Source: Anammoximicrobium sp032229885 (GTDB lineage Bacteria > Planctomycetota > Planctomycetia > Pirellulales > Pirellulaceae). Taken from it: a stretch of 12,976 nt of DNA. Below are positions 7,983 through 12,976 of this stretch, piece after piece (within the stretch, counting starts at the first letter, position 1; every line of letters starts with the position of its first letter). The position numbers and the translations under genes are program-made. Location: NCBI GenBank assembly GCA_032229885.1, contig JAVYAJ010000280.1, positions 1 to 12,976 of the forward strand, in the 5' to 3' direction. A model generated the notes under the pieces. That model saw nothing but the letters and a program-made list of their open reading frames with translations, did not search any database and had not been told where the DNA came from.

Positions 7983-8323
7983 GCGAGGACTCAACGCGTC
8001 GACGGTCGCTGTCGAAAACCGGAGGTGAAAGGACTCTGAGTGGCGTGCCGCGTCTTTCGATCGCTCGGATTTCGGTGTGTCCTTCGGCGAGCCGCGTGCG
8101 GCCTGCGTGCGATCGGAGTCATCGTCAGGTCACCGACGGCGAGCGTTTCGACAAACGGCTCGTCGCGCGGGTCAGAGGAAGCCAGCAACGCGGACGTGAA
8201 AACCGGGCCCCCCGGCCGCGATCCGCCCATCTTCGGCTAGATCGTCCACCAAGGCACAATGGTATCATGGCTTGTCCCGTGCCGAAAGCCGGTTTACGTT
8301 GAATAACCGCCCACGGTTCACGC

Positions 8324-8341
8324 GGTTGCCCGTCGGCAACC
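8324..8341 (+). other. Hairpin upstream of the decarboxylase gene
   Basis: GGTTGCC and GGCAACC pair perfectly around CGTC. No T-run follows. It may be part of a long 5' leader or a transcriptional element. The role is unknown. Confidence 0.4.
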
Positions 8342-8511
8342 AGTGCGTTGCGCCGCGCGGCGACCGACGCGCGACGCGTTGTGCCGACGGGATCGGGGCC
8401 GCGGTGCGAGAATGGCTCGAACACGCCGTCAAACCACGTCCCGCCCCCCCTAAATCGCTCGCAGCCGCAAGCCGGTTGCCGGGCGCGTGCCGCGGGCCTG
8501 TACGGGATACG

Positions 8512-8516
8512 AAGGA
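8512..8516 (+). promoter_or_regulatory. Ribosome binding site of the decarboxylase gene
   Basis: AAGGA lies 7 nt before the ATG at 8524. It selects this start over the open frame running in from further upstream. Confidence 0.75.
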
Positions 8517-8523
8517 TAACCCC

Positions 8524-10056
8524 ATGTCCAACATCCGAGACTTCGACGCGGCTCGCGGGCGAATCCAGGCGGCCTACGATCCGGCGTTGTTGCGCGGCGC
8601 CGCGGACCGTCTAGCCGATCTGTTGGGCCAGCATTTGGCCGAGGTCCAGGCGGGCGCCGGACCGGTCTTGCCCTGGTGTTCGCCGCCGGAAAACGTCCGC
8701 CTGGCTCACGCGAGGTTGGCCGACGACGGGGCCGAAGACGGATCGACGAACGAATCGACATCGGCTCGGATGACGCGTTTCGCCGATCTGGTGGGAACCA
8801 TGCTGCGCCGGGGATTGCATCTGCACCATCCGCGTTATCTGGGTCACCAGGTGCCTGCTCCGATCCCCATCGCCGGCCTGTTCGACGCCGTGGGCGCCGT
8901 GACGAACCAGGTCATGGCGATTTACGAGATGGGCCCCTGGGCGACCGCCGCGGAATGGGCTGTGGTCGCCGAGCTGGGAAAGGCGATCGGCTGGCAGCCC
9001 GATACGTTCTCGGGATTCGCGACCCACGGCGGCTCGCTGGCAAACTTTACGGCGTTGCTCACGGCGCGGAATGTCGTTTTGGGCGACGTCTGGGAACAAG
9101 GCGTGAGCGGAAAGGGCTTGCCACCCGTGCTCGTGGTCAACGCCGATACGCATTACAGCGTGTCGCGGGCCGCCGGGATGCTCGGACTGGGAACGCGTCA
9201 GGTGCTGCGGGCGCCGCTGGACAGTCGACGACGCCTGGATCCGAACCGATTGGACGAGATGCTCGCCGAACTGCGGGCTCGAGGCCAGCCGATCGTGGCC
9301 GTCGTCGCCTGTTCGTGCTCGACGCCCATCGGTGCATTCGATCCGTTGCCCGCGATCGCCGATGTCTGTCAGCGGCACGAGGCCTGGCTGCACGTCGACG
9401 CAGCGCACGGCGGCCCAGCCTGCCTCAGCCCGCGGCATCGCCACTTGCTGGACGGCTTGCCGCGCGCCGACAGCCTGGTCTGGGACGCCCATAAGATGCT
9501 GTTCATGCCGGCCTTGTGCGCGTTCGTCTTCTACCGCGACAAGTCGCATCGTTTCGAGACGTTCCAGCAATCCGCCCCGTACCTGTTCGATCCAACGGCG
9601 CCGGGTCTGGCCGAGTACGACAGCGGGTTGCGGGCGGTGGAATGCACCAAACGCGCAGCCGCCTTCGGCCTGTGGGGCGTCTGGGCGATGTTCGGCCCAC
9701 GGCTGTTCGTCGACCTGGTCGACGTGACTTTTGAGCTTGGCCAAGCCCTGTATCGCAAGCTGAGCGCAGCCCCAGATTTCGAACCGCTTCACGATCCGGA
9801 GTGCAATATCGTCGTCTTTCGCCACGTACCGGACGCGCTGCGGTCCGCGCCCCTCGAACAGGTCGGCCGCTTTCAAATGGCGCTGCGCCGCCGCCTGATC
9901 GAATCCGGCCAGTTCTACATCGTGTCGACGAACATCGACGGGATCGGCGCGCTGCGCGTCACGATCATCAACCCTCTGTCCACGGATGACCATCTGGACG
10001 AATTGCTCGACGCGCTCCGCGGGCACGGACGGGCGTTGCTGGCGAATGGGTCGTGA
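8524..10056 (+). CDS. Pyridoxal-phosphate-dependent amino-acid decarboxylase (group II)
   Basis: A 510-residue cytoplasmic enzyme of the group II PLP decarboxylase family (aromatic amino acid, glutamate, cysteine-sulfinate, aspartate and diaminobutyrate decarboxylases), which remove the alpha-carboxylate of an amino acid to give an amine. Visible hallmarks: HHPRYLGHQVPAP (101-113) in the substrate-entry region; ATHGGSLANF (166-175); DTHYSVSRAAGMLG (208-221), where H210 should stack on the cofactor; HVDAAHGG (290-297), where D292 binds the pyridine nitrogen; and WDAHKML (320-326) with K324 as the Schiff-base lysine. The length (about 480-510) is normal and all catalytic positions are present, so it should be active. 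The C-terminal IGALRVTIINPLSTDDHLDELL is also typical. The substrate cannot be decided from sequence. The gene stands alone, diverging from the ABC operon, with apparently decayed DNA downstream. Codon use resembles its neighbours. Confidence 0.95.
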   Translation: MSNIRDFDAARGRIQAAYDPALLRGAADRLADLLGQHLAEVQAGAGPVLPWCSPPENVRLAHARLADDGAEDGSTNESTSARMTRFADLVGTMLRRGLHLHHPRYLGHQVPAPIPIAGLFDAVGAVTNQVMAIYEMGPWATAAEWAVVAELGKAIGWQPDTFSGFATHGGSLANFTALLTARNVVLGDVWEQGVSGKGLPPVLVVNADTHYSVSRAAGMLGLGTRQVLRAPLDSRRRLDPNRLDEMLAELRARGQPIVAVVACSCSTPIGAFDPLPAIADVCQRHEAWLHVDAAHGGPACLSPRHRHLLDGLPRADSLVWDAHKMLFMPALCAFVFYRDKSHRFETFQQSAPYLFDPTAPGLAEYDSGLRAVECTKRAAAFGLWGVWAMFGPRLFVDLVDVTFELGQALYRKLSAAPDFEPLHDPECNIVVFRHVPDALRSAPLEQVGRFQMALRRRLIESGQFYIVSTNIDGIGALRVTIINPLSTDDHLDELLDALRGHGRALLANGS

Positions 10057-10088
10057 TCGGTATCGAAGGACGCCTGCCAGAGCGCCGT

Positions 10089-10260
10089 CGAGCCTACCGA
10101 GGCGGCGCGGCGCGAGCCTTCGCCAAAGCTTGGTCCAAGCCTTGTAACCGAACGTAACCGCCTCGCCGCGCGGCGGGTTGCAGACCCACAGCTCGGTGAA
10201 CGGATAGTCCGTACCGCAAAGAAACTCGATTCGGCCTGTCGTCGTGGCGAGCCTACCGAG
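10089..10260. repeat. 13-bp direct repeat flanking a coding-like fragment
   Basis: CGAGCCTACCGAG occurs exactly at 10089-10101 and again at 10248-10260, 159 bp apart. GCCTG precedes both copies at slightly different distances. The arrangement could be a duplication bracketing an inserted segment, or two copies of a dispersed motif. Confidence 0.6.
10102..10236 (-). pseudogene. Possible decayed gene fragment, family unknown
   Basis: Read on the minus strand this stretch encodes about 45 residues, including RIEFLCGTDYPFTELWVC and, a little further on, AVTFGYKAWTKLWRRLA. The density of W, F and Y is unusual for a random frame in GC-rich DNA, where arginine, alanine and proline dominate. There is no start codon with a ribosome site, and beyond both ends the frame reverts to random-looking sequence. 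I do not recognise the family. A chance frame remains possible, because the same frame continues antisense through the decarboxylase gene. Confidence 0.3.
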
Positions 10261-10326
10261 ACATGGCGAAGCCCAAGCTGTCGTACAATCCGCGCATACC
10301 GGAAGATCGAGCCAGAAAGCAGTCAG

Positions 10327-10486
10327 CCCTGGGCAGACACGGACCGAATCAGGGGCCCAGGGGGGGAGACGACATGCTCGAAAGGCTCAGCCACGTGAAG
10401 AGCGGAGATTCGCGGGGATCAAGCCGGCGGCGCGGCATCCCCGGCGGTCAAAGCAGCGAGACGAACGAAGACGCCGGGGAACCCCG
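10327..10486. other. Cluster of GC-rich hairpins (possible structured RNA)
   Basis: Three perfect inverted repeats follow one another: CCCTGGGC/GCCCAGGG at 10327-10334 and 10355-10362; CGGGGAT/ATCCCCG at 10413-10419 and 10437-10443; and CGGGG-AA-CCCCG at 10475-10486. Together they could fold as an RNA or be chance pairing in GC-rich DNA. The domain V signature of a group II intron was not found nearby. Confidence 0.3.
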
Positions 10487-10947
10487 TCGAGTGAAGGGAT
10501 GCCGCTCGCCCGCCGCCATCTGATGCGTGCCGGGACAACTGTCCGCGAAATCACAATAGTCTCGATGAAATGGCTTGACAATCCATTCAATTTGTGTTTC
10601 AACGGGGGTATTGGCAGGTGCGAGTCTCCTGCTCGGGGCGGGGGTGGCGGCGATTTGTGGCGAACCCGTCCGCGATCGCCTTGGGCCGGCGACGCCACAA
10701 GTCAAATACGCCGATATCGGCTCGTGCGGCTGGCTTTGGCTGCGCAAAACCGATCTCATCATACGGTAAAGACCGGTCTCCGGAGGTGGATCGTCAGTTT
10801 ATCGATGTTGCTGGTTGTTTCTGGTTCGTTGATGGCGGTTCGCCCGCGACTCGATTATGTGGCGTCGCCAGACGACACGGCATCGCGGACTACGCAGCGT
10901 CGCCACGGCGCGGCCGCGGGTCGTAGGACGCTGTTCTTTTTCTCTTG

Positions 10948-10958
10948 TCTTGGGGAGA
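10948..10958 (+). promoter_or_regulatory. Ribosome binding site of the DUF1559 gene
   Basis: A GGGGAG element lies about 8 nt before the ATG at 10966. It fixes the start at the MRKAKLGFTLVELL sequence rather than at the in-frame TTG seven codons upstream. Confidence 0.7.
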
Positions 10959-10965
10959 TCTCAAC

Positions 10966-11973
10966 ATGCGAAAAGCAAAGCTCGGTTTTACGCTCGTCGA
11001 ACTGTTGGTCGTGATCGCGATCATCGGCGTTTTGGTGTCATTGCTGCTGCCGGCTGTTCAGGCCGCGCGCGAGGCGGCGCGGCGCACGCAATGCGCCAAC
11101 AACATCCGCCAGCTCGCCGTCGCACTGCACAACTATCACGACACGGTCGGCCGCTTTCCTCCCGGCGGAATCTATTACAGCACCAACGCCTGGCCGAATC
11201 CCAATAGCACAAGTTGGCGAGCCAGTTGGATCACGATGCTCCTGCCACAGCTCGAACAGCAAGGGCTGTATGACCTGTACGACTTCAGCGTGCGGTTCAC
11301 CGATGCGGCGGCGCTGCGCGCGAACAATCTCGAGGTTGTTGGGACGCGCATTCCGACACTCGTGTGTCCCAGCATCGGGACGCAGCAAGCGGACTGGCAC
11401 CAGGGTGGAAGCACCAGCCGGATCTTCGCCAAAGGCAACTATGGCGCGTGCTTCAGCTCAGGCAGCGCCTTTTCTGCGACTTCGTTCAAGGGCACGCGGA
11501 TGGATATCGACCGTGCGGTATTCAATGCGGCCGGTCGGTACGGGGCGCAGTTGGCGGATATTAAAGACGGCACCAGCAACGTTGTCGCCGTCGCGGAAAT
11601 CCTGACGCGCGACCACGAGCGCGATGGGCGGGGCGCGTGGGGCTATCCGACCGGCGCGTTTTTCAGCGGCGGCAACCAGTTGGCGATCACGGATCGAGAT
11701 GCGACCAAGGTTCCCAATGGGAACGCGGTAGATGACCGTTTCGTAGACGAGGTTTACGAATGTAGTTCGCCCACAACCGACACGCTGAAACCGCGTCTGC
11801 GATGCGTCGAGGGCCAAACGCGCCCCAACATCGCGGCGCGCAGCTACCATCCCGGCGGGGTCCACGCGATCCTGTGCGACGGTTCGGTCAAGTTCATCAA
11901 CGATTCGATCGACGCGCAGACGTGGCGACGCCTGCTGTGCATCCACGACGGCGAGCCAATCGACCAGTATTGA
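10966..11973 (+). CDS. DUF1559 protein with prepilin-type N-terminal cleavage/methylation domain
   Basis: A 335-residue pseudopilin-like protein of the DUF1559 family, extremely numerous in Planctomycetes. The N-terminus MRKAKLG-FTLVELLVVIAIIGVLVSLLLP is a type IV prepilin signal. Cleavage is expected between G7 and F8, and E12 is the conserved Glu5 of the mature protein. The hydrophobic stretch 9-29 anchors it in the membrane. The next segment, AVQAAREAARRTQCANNIRQLAVALHNYHD, is the DUF1559 helix and linker. The C-terminal globular part contains LADIKDGTSNVVAVAE (196-211) and the family hallmark YHPGGVHAILCDGSVKFI (294-311). Length is typical. The family's role is not established; a part in pilus-like or surface structures is inferred from the prepilin signal. 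The gene stands alone: about 0.9 kb of gene-poor DNA precedes it and about 1 kb follows. Confidence 0.97.
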   Translation: MRKAKLGFTLVELLVVIAIIGVLVSLLLPAVQAAREAARRTQCANNIRQLAVALHNYHDTVGRFPPGGIYYSTNAWPNPNSTSWRASWITMLLPQLEQQGLYDLYDFSVRFTDAAALRANNLEVVGTRIPTLVCPSIGTQQADWHQGGSTSRIFAKGNYGACFSSGSAFSATSFKGTRMDIDRAVFNAAGRYGAQLADIKDGTSNVVAVAEILTRDHERDGRGAWGYPTGAFFSGGNQLAITDRDATKVPNGNAVDDRFVDEVYECSSPTTDTLKPRLRCVEGQTRPNIAARSYHPGGVHAILCDGSVKFINDSIDAQTWRRLLCIHDGEPIDQY

Positions 11974-12035
11974 CAGTTTGAACCGTGTCGCGTGCCGTAC
12001 GCGACCATCCTCAGCGGTCAGCTCTCTTTCTCGCG

Positions 12036-12136
12036 GCCGCCTGACGCGGGGCATGGACGCGATCTGTGACACGTCAGGCGGCTCGGCGCGACACTCGGGA
12101 GCGTGGATTTCAGTCCGCCCTTTGCCGCCTGACGCG
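12036..12136. repeat. Three-copy 11-13 bp motif in + / - / + order
   Basis: GCCGCCTGACGCG occurs at 12036-12048 and 12124-12136. Its inverted core CGTCAGGCGGC lies between them at 12072-12082. The middle arm can pair with either outer arm (11 bp each), giving two mutually exclusive hairpins 60-160 bp after the DUF1559 stop. No T-run follows. It may act at the 3' end of the DUF1559 transcript or be a repeat relic. Confidence 0.55.
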
Positions 12137-12486
12137 TGGCGTTCGACCAGCCGTTCTTAGCCACGTGCGATCTGTCGCTCGCGCGCGACGAACGACAGAT
12201 CTCCTCCGTGTCCGCGGTGACAAATATGCTCTGCCCGACATGAAATCGCACATCGCACGCAGGACTTCACGCGGCTACGCGGCGCAAGCCGCGACGTTCA
12301 GGCGGCCATTCTGGTCGATGTACGGCTGATTCTGGATGAAACGATGGACGCGCCGCCGCCGTTGCGCCGATATCCGCTTTCTGGGGCGGCAAGCGTTGAC
12401 AAGTTGTCTGGCGTGTGATGCAATGGAAGGCAGCCTTGGCCACAGCCGCGGTCGAGTCACACCGCGCGGAGGCGTCGCGCGCCGCG

Positions 12487-12756
12487 CGGGCTGATCGCCG
12501 GCGGGCTGTTGGGTATGGACAGACTGCCGTCCGAGATGCTCGAACAGCGTCTGCCAGACACCCCACGGAAACGCAAAGAACTCGGAGCATCCCGAGGCCA
12601 GGCTTCGCGATTGTGAAGAGCTGGGCAACACGTCGCGCGTCAGCGTGTGGGCGGTTTCTCATCACGATTTCGAAGCCTATCATCTCCTCGGCGTGCGCGG
12701 TGTCCTCCGTGACCAAGTGCATGACAGCGAAACCTTTTCGAACCGTACGCGTTTAG
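12487..12756 (+). pseudogene. Possible frameshifted gene remnant, family unknown
   Basis: One plus-strand frame reads GLIAGGLLGMDRLPSEMLEQ and on through RLPDTPRKRKELGASRGQAS to a TGA near 12615. An overlapping frame continues with EELGNTSRVSVWAVSHHDFE, then AYHLLGVRGVLRDQVHDS, to TAG at about 12756. Residue composition in both pieces is more protein-like than in the surrounding frames, and they abut as a single frameshift would produce. I do not recognise the family. Minus-strand frames through the same DNA also look partly protein-like, so the strand is uncertain. Confidence 0.2.
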
Positions 12757-12858
12757 AGTCTTAGTTCGTAACATGCGCGCATCTTGTACATTGGTCTGTA
12801 CAGCACACTTTAGGGTTACCGGCACTAGCCCGTGTTAAGTGAAATTGGCATTGGGTAA

Positions 12859-12976
12859 CTGTGCAGCACAGACGACAGGGAGCGTGTTGGCCGAAGGCCA
12901 TCACCAACGTAGCCTGGGGCAACGCCCCAGGAGTCAGAGATGATCGCAACCGTGTTGGCCGAAGGCCAACATCAAC
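12859..12976. repeat. Dispersed hairpin repeat, cut by the right edge
   Basis: The 18-mer CGTGTTGGCCGAAGGCCA is present at 12883-12900 and exactly again at 12951-12968. Each forms a short hairpin around GAA (TGGCC/GGCCA, and TGTTGGCC/GGCCAACA in the second copy). Between them CCTGGGGC-AAC-GCCCCAGG forms an 8-bp stem (12913-12931). An interrupted palindrome, CTGTGC-A-GCACAG, lies at 12859-12871. Evenly spaced short hairpins with 3-nt loops look like a dispersed repeat element of the kind common in planctomycete intergenic DNA. The window ends inside it, so its length is unknown. Confidence 0.75.

Larger units (their letters stand above)
7983..8523. other. Divergent intergenic region between the ABC operon and the decarboxylase gene
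   Basis: A 541-bp region from which the ABC operon is read leftward and the decarboxylase rightward, so it should contain both promoters. I found no convincing -35/-10 pair on either strand. A perfect 7-bp stem, GGTTGCC/GGCAACC with loop CGTC, lies at 8324-8341, about 180 bp before the decarboxylase ATG. Open frames crossing it on both strands have no recognisable domain and no supporting ribosome site. Confidence 0.5.
10057..10965. other. Gene-poor region between the decarboxylase and DUF1559 genes
   Basis: About 0.9 kb without a convincing intact gene. From left to right it holds a probable gene fragment on the minus strand between 13-bp direct repeats (10089-10260), a series of GC-rich hairpins (10327-10486), and two perfect palindromes: GCCGATATCGGC at 10710-10721 and AGACCGGTCT at 10770-10779, the latter touching CTCCGGAG at 10778-10785. 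The 3' part should include the DUF1559 promoter and leader. TTGACA at 10575-10580 has no matching -10 at proper spacing. A plus-strand open frame spans 10244-11014 but overlaps the DUF1559 start and shows no domain. Confidence 0.5.
11974..12976. other. Gene-poor right-end region
   Basis: About 1 kb with no intact recognisable gene. It contains a 13-bp motif present three times (12036-12136), a 9-bp inverted repeat GATCTGTCG/CGACAGATC at 12169-12201, coding-like scraps between about 12485 and 12756, a less GC-rich stretch at about 12740-12860, and a hairpin repeat from about 12859 to the right edge. Open frames occur on both strands, for example minus 12267-12722 and 12275-12631, but none has a recognisable domain. 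Confidence 0.5.

Noticed and set aside
8611..10026. Long minus-strand open frame opposite the decarboxylase
   Set aside because: The plus strand has all catalytic motifs of a PLP decarboxylase. The antisense frame is a GC-bias artefact.
10263..10523. Possible group II intron or reverse-transcriptase leader
   Set aside because: The hairpins and a short basic open frame suggested it, but no domain V-like sequence and no reverse-transcriptase motif are present.
10575..10769. Small plus-strand open frame with a hydrophobic N-terminus
   Set aside because: It starts with TTG without a ribosome site, has no similarity I recognise, and its hydrophobic stretch could be chance.
10244..11014. Plus-strand open frame of 256 residues ahead of the DUF1559 gene
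   Set aside because: It has no domain and no ribosome site, and it runs into the DUF1559 start. Its segment from the ATG at 10805 (MLLVVSGSLMAVRPRL) is hydrophobic, and GGAGGT lies at 10782-10787, but the 17-nt spacing is too long to support a start.
1..12976. tRNA or rRNA genes
   Set aside because: Reading both strands I saw no cloverleaf with a T-loop GTTCRA at suitable spacing and no rRNA-like sequence. This was by eye, so a tRNA scan would be decisive.

Overview
The window is GC-rich bacterial DNA that most resembles a planctomycete, probably of the Pirellulales or a related lineage. The clearest marker is a DUF1559 protein with a prepilin-type N-terminus (10966-11973), a family greatly expanded in Planctomycetes. 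A secreted ThuA-domain protein, a secreted parallel beta-helix protein and dispersed short-hairpin repeats fit the same picture. No species can be named from the sequence alone.

Layout, left to right. (1) Positions 1-95 hold a 7-bp tandem repeat that continues past the window edge and supplies the stop codon of the first gene. (2) Minus strand 87-3538: a secreted beta-helix protein (probably carbohydrate-active) and, transcriptionally upstream of it, a secreted ThuA-domain protein, each with its own leader. (3) Minus strand 3966-5651: a two-TM potassium channel with two cytoplasmic RCK/TrkA modules. (4) Minus strand 5899-7982: a translationally coupled ABC-2 exporter pair, ATPase first and permease second. 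(5) A divergent intergenic region at 7983-8523. (6) Plus strand 8524-10056: a group II PLP-dependent amino-acid decarboxylase. (7) 10057-10965: about 0.9 kb without a convincing intact gene, containing a probable gene fragment between 13-bp direct repeats and a cluster of GC-rich hairpins. (8) Plus strand 10966-11973: the DUF1559 prepilin-like protein. (9) 11974-12976: about 1 kb of apparently non-coding or decayed DNA with a three-copy inverted/direct motif, coding-like scraps, and the start of a hairpin repeat cut by the right edge.

Functionally the window looks like ordinary chromosome rather than one system. The two secreted proteins may act together on environmental polysaccharide. The ABC pair is an exporter of unknown substrate, the channel serves ion homeostasis, and the decarboxylase and the prepilin-like protein stand alone. 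I found no convincing new multi-gene system. The most unusual material lies between the genes: the heptamer array invading a stop codon, a strong leader hairpin, a 12-bp inverted repeat next to the permease stop, the gene fragment between direct repeats, and the right-end repeats.
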